NCBI GenBank assembly: GCA_002706985.1
Contig: PAKP01000077.1
Span: 1-64,000 of the forward strand
Direction of reading: 5' to 3'
Origin: Sneathiella sp.
GTDB taxonomy: Bacteria; Pseudomonadota; Alphaproteobacteria; Sneathiellales; Sneathiellaceae
Length of the DNA: 64,000 bases
In this document: positions 49,903 through 59,362 of the stretch, in pieces
Numbering within the stretch: position 1 is the stretch's first letter
Layout of the letters: each line of letters begins with the position of its first letter
Notes under the pieces: generated by a model
The model's input: the letters and a program-made list of their open reading frames with translations, nothing else
Database searches by the model: none
What the model was told of the DNA's origin: nothing
Made by a program: the position numbers and the translations under genes

Positions 49903-51054
49903 TCATGTCCTCCCGAAAACGAGTGAGCAATGGGCGGATAGAATGCCGCCGTCTCCATGGACAAAGGCGATTTCACTGTCCTTGACCTGCCGTCCTTCCG
50001 CCTCATGGCGCAATTGACGGACGGCTTCGACAACATGGAACATGCCGCCTGCCGCCCCGGAATGGCCATAGCTCATCAGGCCGCCATGGGTGTTGCAGGG
50101 GAGCTGGCCGTCCAGTTTTAGCGCGCCGGAAAGACAGGCAGGACCCGCTTCTCCGCGCTCAAAAAAGCCGATGGATTCCAGCTCCATCAGAAGGGTGATG
50201 GTGAAGGAGTCATATATTTCAGCGACATCCACGTCTTTCGCCGTAATACCGGCACGTCCGAACGCCGTATGCGCCGCATGTTTACAGCCAAAATCACTGA
50301 GGGAAGGGGCCGCCATGATATGCTCATGCGTATGTCCCTGACCGGTTCCCAGAATCTCGATCGGCTTCTTTGCCGCGTCGGCTCCGGTTTCGCCTGCGCT
50401 GACAATAATTGCCGCGCCTCCGTCCGAAATGAGACAGCAGTCCAGAACATGAAGTGGGCTGGCGATCATACGGCTATTCAACACGTCCTCGATGGTGATG
50501 GGCGTTCTTCTATGTGCTTTCGTATTGCGTATGGCATGCTCGCGCGCGGATACGGATATTGAGGCCAGCTGCTCAGACGTGGTGCCATATTCATTCATGT
50601 AATGATTGGCGACGAGGGCGTAGGCGGCGGGGACGGACATACCGTAGGGGTGCTCATACTGGGCGTGACCGACTTTTGCGAGGGTTGCAACCGCGCCGCC
50701 CTTCGGCATGCCGGTTAATCGGTTATCGCCGGTCACAACAAGAACATTGCGGCACATCCCGCTTTCGACAAGGGCCGCGGCCTGCATCACCATGACGCAA
50801 GCCGTCGCGCCGCCGACTTCAATGGCGGCGTTAAATTTCGGCTGGATATTCATATATTCGCAGAAAACTGAACTCAGCATGAGATGCGGTTCGGTAAAGG
50901 AATAGGCGCAGAGCACACCGTCGATATCCGCCTTGTTGAGCCCCGCGTCGGTGATCGCCCCGAGGGCGGCTTCCGCATGTAATCCCATGCAACTGCTGCC
51001 ATGGAGCTCCCCGACATCGGTGTCATAGGCGCCCGTGATAATTGCTTTCTTCAT
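49903..51054 (-). CDS. Thiolase-like protein (SCP2/lipid-transfer type)
   Basis: A 383-residue thiolase-fold protein, paralogous to the one at 1476-2648: VGGATACVMVMQAAA where the reactive cysteine loop would be, LHVLDCCLISDGGAAIIVS, EIYDSFTITLLMELE, and the end DSEIAFVHGDGGILSAHCS. The classical cysteine position is again Gly-Ala, so a retro-aldol or carrier role with the DUF35 partner is more likely than thiolysis. Start ATG 51054 follows GAGG. It is 13 bases downstream of the enoyl-CoA hydratase in the operon. Confidence 0.89.
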   Translation of the reverse strand: MKKAIITGAYDTDVGELHGSSCMGLHAEAALGAITDAGLNKADIDGVLCAYSFTEPHLMLSSVFCEYMNIQPKFNAAIEVGGATACVMVMQAAALVESGMCRNVLVVTGDNRLTGMPKGGAVATLAKVGHAQYEHPYGMSVPAAYALVANHYMNEYGTTSEQLASISVSAREHAIRNTKAHRRTPITIEDVLNSRMIASPLHVLDCCLISDGGAAIIVSAGETGADAAKKPIEILGTGQGHTHEHIMAAPSLSDFGCKHAAHTAFGRAGITAKDVDVAEIYDSFTITLLMELESIGFFERGEAGPACLSGALKLDGQLPCNTHGGLMSYGHSGAAGGMFHVVEAVRQLRHEAEGRQVKDSEIAFVHGDGGILSAHCSLVFGRT

Positions 51055-51067
51055 TTAAAGGGCCTCT

Positions 51068-51883
51068 TTATTTTATTTTTTCAGTGTCCCAGTTAAATTT
51101 CAGGGGTTCTTTTTTAAGGAACCGGGAAACGGCATCATAGTGATATTCCGTATCCAGGCAGATCGCCTGCGCATAGCTCTCCATTTCGGAAAGTGCGCGT
51201 TGATCCAGCTCCGATGACTTGTTGAGGATTGTCTTTGCCATTCCAATGGCATCCCGGGACGCGCTCTTGAACTGGCCGGCAAAGGCCATGGCATGCGCAA
51301 GAAGATCATCTTCCGGTACAATCTCGCGAACGATCCCGAGTGATTTTGCCTCCTCAGGTTTCAGGGTTCTGGCCGTGAAAACGATATCCTTCGCCGCCTG
51401 CAAACCGACAATTCGCGGAAGCAGGAAAAAGCCGCCGAGATCGGGCACCAGGCCGATCCGGCCAAAGACGGCGCAGAAACGAGCGCGCGGTGAGGCGAAC
51501 ACGAAATCCGCGGCAAGGGCGAGGTTAAATCCGGCGCCGAATGCCGGGCCATCAACCGCCGAGATGACGGGGAGCTCAAGGTCGACGAGTTCCCGGAACC
51601 ATAGATGCAAATCCTGTATTCTGGTGCGGTTGGTCGTGGTCGGCCGCCGCGCTTCGCTTAAGGATTTAAGATCGCCCCCTGCGCAAAAGGCACCGCCTGA
51701 TCCGGTAATGACCAGGGCGGCAATATCCTTGTTATGGCGAATGTCGAGGATCACCTTGGTCAGGTCCGCACGCATTGGCAGATCCAGCGCGTTTTTGCTT
51801 TCCGGGCGATTGAGCGTCACAAGGCCGATATTGTCCTTGATCTCAAATGTCAGGGTTTGGAAGTCGGTTGCATTGTTGTTCAT
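51068..51883 (-). CDS. Enoyl-CoA hydratase/isomerase family protein
   Basis: A 271-residue crotonase: VTLNRPESKNALDLPMRADL, oxyanion loop AFCAGGDLKSLSEA and SAVDGPAFGAGFNLALAADFVFAS, then FGRIGLVPDLGGFFLLPRIVG. ATG 51883, with GGAG ten bases upstream and 4 bases after the preceding stop, is chosen; the frame up to 51910 only overlaps the acyl-CoA dehydrogenase. It would hydrate or isomerise an enoyl-CoA produced by the first gene of the operon. Confidence 0.92.
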   Translation of the reverse strand: MNNNATDFQTLTFEIKDNIGLVTLNRPESKNALDLPMRADLTKVILDIRHNKDIAALVITGSGGAFCAGGDLKSLSEARRPTTTNRTRIQDLHLWFRELVDLELPVISAVDGPAFGAGFNLALAADFVFASPRARFCAVFGRIGLVPDLGGFFLLPRIVGLQAAKDIVFTARTLKPEEAKSLGIVREIVPEDDLLAHAMAFAGQFKSASRDAIGMAKTILNKSSELDQRALSEMESYAQAICLDTEYHYDAVSRFLKKEPLKFNWDTEKIK

Positions 51884-51887
51884 TATT

Positions 51888-53024
51888 TTAAAGCTCCAAA
51901 CTGCGGGCAATTATGTTGCGCTGAATTTCGCTTGTCCCTTCGCCGATAACATAGACAAAAGCATCCCGATGAAAGCGGCCGACAGGATATTCCCGCATTA
52001 TACCTGCCCCACCGTGAATCCGGATTGCACTTTCCGTTACTCTGAGTGCTACCTCGGATGAGATCAGTTTTGCTTTCGATGCGGTCGCATTCGTCAGCTT
52101 GTCCTGATCAACGCACCATGCCGCGTGATACACAATCCATTTCGCCGCTTCTATTTCGGCGCTCATATCGGCCAGTTTATGCGCAATGGCCTGAAAGTCG
52201 CCAACTTTGCGGCTGCCGATTTTCCGATCACGCGCGTAAGAGATCGAAGCGTCCAGTGCAGCGCGGGCAATACCCAGGGAATTGGCTGCAACGCCGACGC
52301 GGTTCTCGGTCAACGAGTCCAGAATAACAGGGTAGGTGCCGGTCTGTCCGCCTAAAAGACAATCGTCCGGGATGAAGGCGTCATTGATAAAGATCAGCCC
52401 CGTCTCGGAACTGCGGATGCCCTCTTTCTTGAGTTTTGAAATGTCAAATCCCTTGTTCGGCATTTCAACGATAAACAGGCTGATGGCGTCTGCCGTTGGC
52501 TCTGGTGAGGTTCTGGCAGCCAGCAGGATAAAATCGGCGATTGGCGCGTTAGTAATATACATTTTCGAGCCGTTCAGGACCCAGCCACCATCAACCTTTT
52601 CCGCCCGTGTTTTCAATCCCCGGACATTGGAGCCGACATCCGGCTCGCTCAATCCGAAGGCCGCAATCTTGTCGCCGGCAAGCGCCGGTTTGAAAAAGCG
52701 CTCTCGCTGATCGTCCGTTCCGGCTTTCCAGATAGGCCAGATACCGAGATGGGAGTGGGCGGACATGCTGGAAGCAAATGCCTGACTGACATAGCTCAAC
52801 TCCTCGCGGATGATGCAGTCCGTGATTTTATCCATTCCGGTCCCGCCGCTTTCGACAGGATAGCGCGTTCCGAGTATTCCGAGGTCGCCCCATTTCTTGA
52901 ACATTTCCTTCGGGAAAGATTCGGATTCTTCCGCATCGAAGACCAGCGGTTTTATCTCCGCTTCGCAAAATCGCTTGATTGTTTCGCGGATATGCAACTG
53001 TTCTTCTGTGAATGTGAAGTCCAT
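51888..53024 (-). CDS. Acyl-CoA dehydrogenase
   Basis: A 378-residue acyl-CoA dehydrogenase with all classical features, including [29 protein letters not shown], and the C-terminal [43 protein letters not shown], with the catalytic glutamate in EGTSEI. Unlike the other three in this window it keeps that residue. ATG 53024 has AGGAC upstream. It is the first gene of a seven- to eight-gene minus-strand operon. Confidence 0.94.
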   Translation of the reverse strand: MDFTFTEEQLHIRETIKRFCEAEIKPLVFDAEESESFPKEMFKKWGDLGILGTRYPVESGGTGMDKITDCIIREELSYVSQAFASSMSAHSHLGIWPIWKAGTDDQRERFFKPALAGDKIAAFGLSEPDVGSNVRGLKTRAEKVDGGWVLNGSKMYITNAPIADFILLAARTSPEPTADAISLFIVEMPNKGFDISKLKKEGIRSSETGLIFINDAFIPDDCLLGGQTGTYPVILDSLTENRVGVAANSLGIARAALDASISYARDRKIGSRKVGDFQAIAHKLADMSAEIEAAKWIVYHAAWCVDQDKLTNATASKAKLISSEVALRVTESAIRIHGGAGIMREYPVGRFHRDAFVYVIGEGTSEIQRNIIARSLEL

Positions 53025-53054
53025 CAATTTTGTCCTGTTTTTGTTGGGATGGCT

Positions 53055-53081
53055 AACTTTGATACCTAAAAATACAAAGTT
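53055..53081. promoter_or_regulatory. Inverted repeat in divergent promoter region
   Basis: AACTTTG (53055-53061) and CAAAGTT (53075-53081) are 7-base inverted arms 13 bases apart, between the divergent acyl-CoA dehydrogenase operon and the TRAP operon. TACAAAG also occurs just upstream of the IclR gene that starts at 57087, so that regulator is a possible binder. Confidence 0.35.
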
Positions 53082-53147
53082 TTGTCCACAGATTAAAAAG
53101 ATATTGTATTCTTCATAAAAAACATTATTCTGTAAAGAGAATTTTTG

Positions 53148-53170
53148 AGAGGCATGCCAACGGCATCTCT
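53148..53170 (+). promoter_or_regulatory. Leader hairpin before third TRAP operon
   Basis: ATGCC-AAC-GGCAT forms a tight hairpin extended by AGAG/CTCT past a 2-base bulge, 42 bases before the DctQ start. There is no T-run; it may stabilise the mRNA 5' end. Confidence 0.35.
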
Positions 53171-53211
53171 AAGCTCGATATAAAAAAGAAAAAGCGCTCT
53201 GGGAGGTGCGG

Positions 53212-53742
53212 ATGATAAAGCGGTTTCTCGACCTTATCACGGGAAGCTTCACCATGCTGGCAGGTGCCGCATTGGTGATAATGCTTTTACAGATAAGTCT
53301 CGATGTTTTCAGCAAGTATTTGTTCAATTCGCCGTTTCTATGGACGATGGACGTGGTGGCATCCTATTTGATGGTCGCCATTGTGTTCCTGCCTCTGGCT
53401 CAGGTGGAGAAAGAGAACAGCCATATTCGTGTGGAGCTCCTGACGAATGGACTCGCAAGTCAGGGTCGCCGTCTGGTTATGATCTTCTCGACAATTATTT
53501 CAGCGATCTATTTCGCGGCACTGACATGGCGGCTCTGGGGTGATGCAGTCGGTAAATATGAAATCGGCGAATATGTAATGGGCGAGGCCCAGGTCACCGT
53601 CTGGCCGGGACGTTTCTTTGTGCCCTTTGGCTGCGGCGCCCTCGTGTTGCTGTTGCTTTACAAGCTTTGGCGCTACCTCACGGAAAAAACTTTCCACGAA
53701 ACCGAAGAACAGGCTGCATCGGGAGACCATTTCGATGAGTGA
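53212..53742 (+). CDS. TRAP transporter small permease (DctQ family)
   Basis: A 176-residue DctQ subunit with four helices: LDVFSKYLFNSPFLWTMDVVASYLMVAIVFLPLAQVEKENSHIRVELL, and AQVTVWPGRFFVPFGCGALVLLLL. ATG 53212 has GGGAGG five bases upstream; the in-frame GTG at 53206 is inside that site. Its stop overlaps the DctM start (ATGAGTGA). First of a Q-M-P TRAP operon. Confidence 0.92.
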   Translation: MIKRFLDLITGSFTMLAGAALVIMLLQISLDVFSKYLFNSPFLWTMDVVASYLMVAIVFLPLAQVEKENSHIRVELLTNGLASQGRRLVMIFSTIISAIYFAALTWRLWGDAVGKYEIGEYVMGEAQVTVWPGRFFVPFGCGALVLLLLYKLWRYLTEKTFHETEEQAASGDHFDE

Positions 53743-55042
53743 TTTACAGATTGGTTTTGTCGGCCTGGCCGTCATGGTCCTGCTGATGCTGCTCTATGTG
53801 CCGGTGGGCGTGGCGCTTGGATTTGTGGGTGCCGTTGGTATCTACTTCCTGCTTGGCTCCGGTGCGATGTGGGGGATCATTACGGCGATTCCGTATGACT
53901 TTGCAGCGCACTGGACACTGAGTTCCGTTCCCATGTTCCTGTTGATGGGATATGTCGCCTATCACGCTCAAATGACGGATGGCTTGTTCAGGACAGCGCG
54001 ATTGTGGCTGTCGGCTTTGCCAGGCGGCCTTGCGATTGCTTCCATCGGTGCGAGCGCCGGCTTCTCCGCCGTCACCGGGTCGAGCCTGGCCTGTGCGGCG
54101 GCCATGGGCCGGATCGCCGTGCCGGAAATGCTGCGCTATAAATATGACAAGGGGCTTGCGTCCGGCGTTGTCGCGGCGGCCGGTACGATCGGTTCCATGA
54201 TTCCGCCCAGCATTATGCTGCTGATATATGGTGTCTTTGCCGAAGTGCCGATCGGTCAGCTTTTTGTCGCTGGTATCATACCGGGCTTGCTCACCGCGGT
54301 AATGTTTGCGGGGATGGTTGTAATTCGTGTGAAGGCCAATCCAGCTCTGGCACCGGACAAGGATCTGCTACCAACCTGGCATGAGCGGTTCTACTCACTG
54401 GGTGAGACCTGGCCGTTGCTGGTGATCATATTCGCTGTTATCGGCGGGCTGTTTATTGGCGTGTTTACACCGACCGAGGCAGGAGCCGTTGGCGCCTTGC
54501 TGGCCTTTGTCGTTGCGGGAATCAGAAGAAAGCTTAACCTTGAACTGATCAGGAAGTCGGTCTCCGAAACGCTGGTAAGCACGGCGGCTATTTTCGTGAT
54601 CGCCATTGGCGCCGCTATCCTGACCCGCTTTCTGGCTCTGACCGGCATTCCGGACTTTCTGTCGGATTTCGTTCTGGATTCGGCGGTCAGCCCGCTCATG
54701 ATTCTGGCGGGAATGGCCGTGGTCTATCTGCTTCTGGGTATGTTCCTGGATCCCATCGGGATCATGCTGTTGACGCTGCCGATCTTTTTGCCGGTCGCGG
54801 AAGCTTCCGATATCAACTTGATCTGGTTCGGTATCCTGATTGCCAAGTTCCTGGAGATCGCATTGATAACGCCGCCCGTCGGTCTCAACGTGTTCGTCAT
54901 CAAGGGGATTGTAGGGGACGCCATATCAACGGTCACCATATTCCGGGGAATTTTATGGTTCCTCGTCGCAGACCTGATCACCATGTCACTGCTGATCATT
55001 TTCCCGGAAATAAGCCTGTGGCTGCCGCAGTTGATGAACTGA
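53735..55042 (+). CDS. TRAP transporter large permease (DctM family)
   Basis: A 435-residue polytopic DctM subunit: VPVGVALGFVGAVGIYFLLG, GASAGFSAVTGSSLACAAAMGRIAVPEMLRYKYD, IPPSIMLLIYGVFAEVPIGQLFVAGIIPGLL, and ALITPPVGLNVFVIKGIVGD. ATG 53735 overlaps the DctQ gene by 8 bases; a frame extending to 53618 is only overlap. It forms the transport channel with DctQ. Confidence 0.94.
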   Translation: MSDLQIGFVGLAVMVLLMLLYVPVGVALGFVGAVGIYFLLGSGAMWGIITAIPYDFAAHWTLSSVPMFLLMGYVAYHAQMTDGLFRTARLWLSALPGGLAIASIGASAGFSAVTGSSLACAAAMGRIAVPEMLRYKYDKGLASGVVAAAGTIGSMIPPSIMLLIYGVFAEVPIGQLFVAGIIPGLLTAVMFAGMVVIRVKANPALAPDKDLLPTWHERFYSLGETWPLLVIIFAVIGGLFIGVFTPTEAGAVGALLAFVVAGIRRKLNLELIRKSVSETLVSTAAIFVIAIGAAILTRFLALTGIPDFLSDFVLDSAVSPLMILAGMAVVYLLLGMFLDPIGIMLLTLPIFLPVAEASDINLIWFGILIAKFLEIALITPPVGLNVFVIKGIVGDAISTVTIFRGILWFLVADLITMSLLIIFPEISLWLPQLMN

Positions 55043-55110
55043 CGGTATCCGTAATATCGAAACTTCAACCTGTAAAACCAACCAAAATAAAAAAGAGAGG
55101 ATAAGTAGTT

Positions 55111-56253
55111 ATGATAAAAAGAATATCCAAAACGTCATTCGTGACGGGGCTGGCCCTTGCGGCTTCTGTTGCCCTGTCCGGGACGGCGCTCGCGAAAGAT
55201 CAGGGACGGTTCGCATCCTTCCTGTCGCCGAAGAATCCGGTTGTTGAGTTCGGTGCGGAGCCGTTTATCGAGCGGGTAGAGAAAGACTCAAACGGTGAAC
55301 TGACCTTCAAGCTTTTCGCAGGTGGTTCTCTGCTTGGCGGTAAAAACATGGTTCAGGGGCTGCGTGACGGTGTGGCCGATATCGGCCAGATTGTCTTTGG
55401 CTATTATCCGGCTGAATTTCCCTACGCAAGCCTGATTGCGGATATGGCGATTTACGGCACCTACCCACCGGCGGTTTCCGCGGCGGTAACAGAGTTCAAC
55501 TTCCTGCATTGCCAGGGCTGCCTGGATGACTATAAGAGAAATGGTCTTGTGGTTCTCGGGTCTGCCAGTACGTCCGCATATCAGTTGCTCGGCAAGGAAG
55601 ACGTCAGCGAACTGGAATCGCTGAAAGGCATGAGGATTCGCGCGGCCGGCGCGCTGTGGTCCCGCTGGCTGGATTATGTGGGTGCCATTCCTGTTTCCAT
55701 GCCGTCCAGTGAAATGTACGAATCTATTTCCCGTGGACAGGTTGACGTTGTGATGCAGCCGATTGGCGCAATGAAAAGCCACAGTATCTGGGATATCGCG
55801 AAGAAAGCGACAATCCTTAATCTCGGTACATATCGGTCATGGGGTATTTTCTCCATCAGCGCAAAATATTGGGATACCCTCAGCGTTCCAGAGCGGGAAA
55901 TCCTGATGAAAAACGCAGCCATTGGTCTGATTGATACATCTGCAGGCTATATGGTGAAGGACGCTGAAGCCGAGGCGATGCTGGAAGAAAAAGGCGTGGA
56001 ATTGATCGAACCATCTGAAGGGCTTAAAAACTCAGTGACCGAGTTCCTGAAGACCGACCGGGCGACCGTGATTGAAACGGCCAAAACGCAATATAAAATT
56101 GCGGATCCGGAACCGTTGATGGACAAGTTCGTCGAGCTGATCGAAAAATGGGAAGCTAAATTCGAACCCATCAAGGGGGACAATGCGGCAATGGCCGATA
56201 TGCTGTGGAACGAAGTTTTCGCGAAAGTTGACCCAGCGACATTGGGTCAGTAA
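55111..56253 (+). CDS. TRAP transporter substrate-binding protein (DctP family)
   Basis: A 380-residue periplasmic binding protein with signal peptide (MIKRISKTSFVTGLALAASVALSGTALA, then KDQGRF). DctP pattern: FIERVEKDSNGELTFKLFAGGSLLGGKNMVQGLRDGVADIG, ESLKGMRIRAAGALWSRWLDYVGAIPVSMPSSEMYESISRGQVDV. Start ATG 55111 follows GAGAGGATAAG. A CQGC pair near residue 135 could form a disulfide. It is last in the TRAP operon and is followed by a strong terminator. Confidence 0.94.
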   Translation: MIKRISKTSFVTGLALAASVALSGTALAKDQGRFASFLSPKNPVVEFGAEPFIERVEKDSNGELTFKLFAGGSLLGGKNMVQGLRDGVADIGQIVFGYYPAEFPYASLIADMAIYGTYPPAVSAAVTEFNFLHCQGCLDDYKRNGLVVLGSASTSAYQLLGKEDVSELESLKGMRIRAAGALWSRWLDYVGAIPVSMPSSEMYESISRGQVDVVMQPIGAMKSHSIWDIAKKATILNLGTYRSWGIFSISAKYWDTLSVPEREILMKNAAIGLIDTSAGYMVKDAEAEAMLEEKGVELIEPSEGLKNSVTEFLKTDRATVIETAKTQYKIADPEPLMDKFVELIEKWEAKFEPIKGDNAAMADMLWNEVFAKVDPATLGQ

Positions 56254-56261
56254 GGAATATC

Positions 56262-56300
56262 GGGGTGAACGGGAATATCTCGTTCATCCCATTTTTTTTT
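56262..56300 (+). terminator. Rho-independent terminator of third TRAP operon
   Basis: GGGGTGAACG and CGTTCATCCC form a 10-base-pair stem (one G-T pair) with a 9-base loop, followed by A and nine T. It is 8 bases after the DctP stop, between convergent genes. Confidence 0.92.
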
Positions 56301-56301
56301 C

Positions 56302-57087
56302 TTAGCTTTTCTGGGGCATTCCCTGAATTGCAGCCGTGACGGTTAGGGCCGTTTGTTTGACCGCCTCCGCTATTTTCTCCAGTTTCTTATTATCGAGCTG
56401 AGCTGTGACGGCAACGGCGCTGATGGTCATTGCGGGGTGATCCTCGGCATCGAAGATCGGCGCAGAGACAGTGGTAAATCCTTGCGAGAAGTTGCCCTCG
56501 TCGATTGCGCATTTGCTCTCCCTGACGTCGGCCAGGCTGTCATACCATTCTTCAAAGGGCGCAGGATTTTCGATACGTATCTTTGAATAAGCGGATTTGA
56601 GCTGTTGCTTCGACAGACCGGAAAAGGCGGCATAGCAGCGGCCGAGAGCGCCGACAAAACAGGGCAGGCGCTGGCCGATATTCATATTAATGCTGATAAC
56701 GGAGCCCGGTCCGGAATTGGCGATCAGCATAACGCGGTCATCCTGCATTTTTTGCCACAAGGTGAGGGTCACCTGATTTTCGACCGAAATTTTATCGAGC
56801 AACGGCTGCACCAGCCGCACAAGGCTAGCACCATTCAATGCGGAATGCGCAATTTCAACCAGCCCGAGGCCGATCTGATATGTTTTTGTATCCGGATTAA
56901 AAACAACAAGCCCTTCATGAACAAGTGTCCGGAGTAGGTTGAAGCAGGTACTCGGATTGATGTTAAGATCGCGGGCAACTTGCGTCACGCCAAGTGGAGA
57001 GCTGCTCGCACTCAAGTAACGTAGAACGCTGATACCGCCGACAAGTGCACCAACTAGCTTGGTTTGGGGAATTGTTTCACTATCCAT
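56302..57087 (-). CDS. IclR family transcriptional regulator
   Basis: A 261-residue IclR regulator. N-terminal HTH: LVGALVGGISVLRYLSASSSPLGVTQVARDLNINPSTCFNLLRTLVHEGLVVFN. Effector domain: VTLTLWQKMQDDRVMLIANSGPGSVISINMNIGQRLPCFVGALGR and GFTTVSAPIFDAEDHPAMTISAVA. It lies convergent to the TRAP operon and divergent from the 2-oxoacid dehydrogenase cluster (290 bases between), so either may be its target. A TTGACA at 57305-57310 in that gap may belong to the dehydrogenase promoter, but no matching -10 box is clear. Confidence 0.92.
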   Translation of the reverse strand: MDSETIPQTKLVGALVGGISVLRYLSASSSPLGVTQVARDLNINPSTCFNLLRTLVHEGLVVFNPDTKTYQIGLGLVEIAHSALNGASLVRLVQPLLDKISVENQVTLTLWQKMQDDRVMLIANSGPGSVISINMNIGQRLPCFVGALGRCYAAFSGLSKQQLKSAYSKIRIENPAPFEEWYDSLADVRESKCAIDEGNFSQGFTTVSAPIFDAEDHPAMTISAVAVTAQLDNKKLEKIAEAVKQTALTVTAAIQGMPQKS

Positions 57088-57377
57088 AGTACAAAGCTAT
57101 TCGTATTATTTGCATCGTATTTTCTATCACTTAAAACGCAATGTTCTTATTCCGGCAATTTGGAACTTAACCCCTGTTCAACGAACAGCAAATTCTAGCA
57201 TGCTTGAAATGTAACAAGAAAGCCAATTAAATCCAACCATCGCCTGCGTTCCCCCTCACAAAATCAATTTGCCTTTGCGGGTGGGATAATCTTCTGATAT
57301 TCTCTTGACAGAAAACTATTCTCATATAGAAATATAATCAAGATAATTGTACTGCCTTGTCAAATTAGGGGCGCGGG

Positions 57378-58367
57378 ATGAAATCAACAAAAGCAGGAAA
57401 ACCTGCTTCCAAATCGCAGCTGCTGGATTTTTACGAACGGATGCTGTTGGTCCGGGAGGCCGAGAACAAACTTTCATCACTTTTCGCCGATGGCGAAGTT
57501 CCCGGCTTTATTCATCTGAGCATCGGACAGGAAGCCGTTTGCGTCGGCGTTACCGCCGCTCTGGAAAAGCAGGACACATTGGCATCCAATCATCGCGGTC
57601 ACGGTCATGCCTTGTCGAAGGGTGTCGAGCTTGAGAGCTTCTTCCTTGAAATTATGGGCAAGGAAGAGGGTATTTGCGGCGGTCGCGGCGGCTCCATGCA
57701 TGTGGCAGACATGTCCGTCGGGATGCTGGGGGCCAACGGTATTGTCGGTGCCGGTATTCCACTAGCCATCGGCAGCGCGCTCGCGCATCAGGTCAGGAAG
57801 AACGATGCAATTGCCGTTGTGTTTTTCGGGGATGGTGCTCTTGCAGAAGGCGTTCTTCATGAAAGTTTCAATCTGGCCGCGCTGTGGAAGCTGCCGGTTC
57901 TCTTCGTTTGTGAGAATAACGGATGGTCCGAATTTTCTCCGGCAAATCTCCAGTTCGTCGCCAACGTCAGGGACCTCGCAAAGGCATTTGATATTCCGTC
58001 GCAATGCGTTGACGGAAACGAGATTCTGGATGTTCATAAAGCCGCGGAAGAACTGACCGCTGCCGCGCGCCGGGGTGACGGCCCGCAGCTTCTGGAGTGC
58101 ATAACGCATCGCGTGCGGGGTCATTTTGAGGGCGATCCGCAGAAGTATCGGACGGAGGAGGAAATGACGTCACTCTCCGAGCATGACCCGATTACCAAAT
58201 TTGAAAAACTGGTTGCGACGAAACGGATAACAAAAAAAGAAATGCAGTCCGTTCGCGACAAGATAAATCAAAAGATTTCAAATGCGGTTGATGCCGGTCG
58301 CGGTGGAAGCGATCCGGATTTCGAGCGTGCCAGAACGGATGTCTATACGGCAGGGGAGGGCCTCTGA
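57378..58367 (+). CDS. Thiamine-diphosphate-dependent 2-oxoacid dehydrogenase E1 alpha (AcoA/PdhA-like)
   Basis: A 329-residue E1 alpha subunit. The thiamine-diphosphate motif is GDGALAEG followed about 25 residues later by CENNGWSEFSP. LASNHRGHGHALSKGVELESFF, GRGGSMHVADM and ITHRVRGHFEGDPQKYR are typical of acetoin/pyruvate dehydrogenase E1 alpha. With the next gene it forms the heterotetrameric E1 that decarboxylates a 2-oxo acid or cleaves acetoin. First gene of a plus-strand cluster. Substrate cannot be fixed from sequence alone. Confidence 0.92.
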   Translation: MKSTKAGKPASKSQLLDFYERMLLVREAENKLSSLFADGEVPGFIHLSIGQEAVCVGVTAALEKQDTLASNHRGHGHALSKGVELESFFLEIMGKEEGICGGRGGSMHVADMSVGMLGANGIVGAGIPLAIGSALAHQVRKNDAIAVVFFGDGALAEGVLHESFNLAALWKLPVLFVCENNGWSEFSPANLQFVANVRDLAKAFDIPSQCVDGNEILDVHKAAEELTAAARRGDGPQLLECITHRVRGHFEGDPQKYRTEEEMTSLSEHDPITKFEKLVATKRITKKEMQSVRDKINQKISNAVDAGRGGSDPDFERARTDVYTAGEGL

Positions 58368-58369
58368 CG

Positions 58370-59344
58370 ATGGCTGAAGTGAGATATGCCAAAGCCATCA
58401 ATATGGCGCTGGACGAAGCATTGAGCGAGGATCCCTCTGTCGTTCTCTTCGGCGAAGATGTCGCCCAGGCGGGCGGTCCGTTCGGCGTGACGCGCGGTCT
58501 TCTGGACAAGCATGGCGAACTGCGGGTGCGTGATACGCCGATATCCGAGGCGACCATTGTCGGCGCTGCCGTCGGCGCCGCTATGAGCGGGTTGAAGCCC
58601 GTTGTTGAAATCATGTTCATGGATTTCGTGGCGATTTCCATGGATGCACTGGTCAATCAGGCGGCGAAGGCGCGCTTCATGTTTGGCGGTCAGTGCACGG
58701 TTCCCATGGTGCTGCGTACACCACATGGTGGAGGCGTCAATGCCGGTCCGCAGCATTCCCAATGTCTTGAAGCCTGGTTTGCTCATATTCCGGGACTGAA
58801 AGTCGTCGTGCCAAGCAATCCGTCTGATGCCAACAAACTTCTAAAGGCCGCGATTGCGGATCCGGATCCCGTCATTTTTATCGAGAACAAGGCGATGTAT
58901 TCCTTGAAAGGGGAGATGAGCGAGACCGAAGAGGACGTTGCGATTGGCAAAGCGCGCATCGCGCGATCGGGCACGGATGTGACGATTGTCAGTTACGGCG
59001 CGGCTGTCAATACGGCGCTTGCAGCGGCGAAAACACTTGCCCAAAGCAACATCGAGGCGGAAGTGATCGATCTGCGCTCCATCCAGCCATGGGATGAAGC
59101 GGCAGTTCTTGAATCGCTCTCCCGGACGCACCGGCTGGTTATCCTGCACGAAGCCGTGACCAGCTTCGGCGTTGGTGCCGAGATTGCGGCCCGGATGGCG
59201 GACATCGGCTTTGATGAGCTAGATGCGCCGATCGTCCGCGTGGGGGCACCTTTTATGCCGGTTCCTTTCGCCAAGTCACTTGAAAGTCAATATCTGCCGA
59301 ATACGGACAAAGTCATTGCCGCCGTAGAGCAGGTTCTTGCCTAA
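58370..59344 (+). CDS. 2-oxoacid dehydrogenase E1 beta (AcoB/PdhB-like)
   Basis: A 324-residue E1 beta subunit: RYAKAINMALDEALSEDPSVVLFGEDVAQAGGPFGVTRGLLDKHG, RVRDTPISEATIVGAAVGAAM, PHGGGVNAGPQHSQCLEAWFAHIPGLKVV and AEVIDLRSIQPWD. Begins 2 bases after the E1 alpha stop, so the two are translated together. Forms the thiamine-dependent E1 component with the upstream gene product. Confidence 0.93.
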   Translation: MAEVRYAKAINMALDEALSEDPSVVLFGEDVAQAGGPFGVTRGLLDKHGELRVRDTPISEATIVGAAVGAAMSGLKPVVEIMFMDFVAISMDALVNQAAKARFMFGGQCTVPMVLRTPHGGGVNAGPQHSQCLEAWFAHIPGLKVVVPSNPSDANKLLKAAIADPDPVIFIENKAMYSLKGEMSETEEDVAIGKARIARSGTDVTIVSYGAAVNTALAAAKTLAQSNIEAEVIDLRSIQPWDEAAVLESLSRTHRLVILHEAVTSFGVGAEIAARMADIGFDELDAPIVRVGAPFMPVPFAKSLESQYLPNTDKVIAAVEQVLA

Positions 59345-59362
59345 ATACCCGGAGAATAAATT

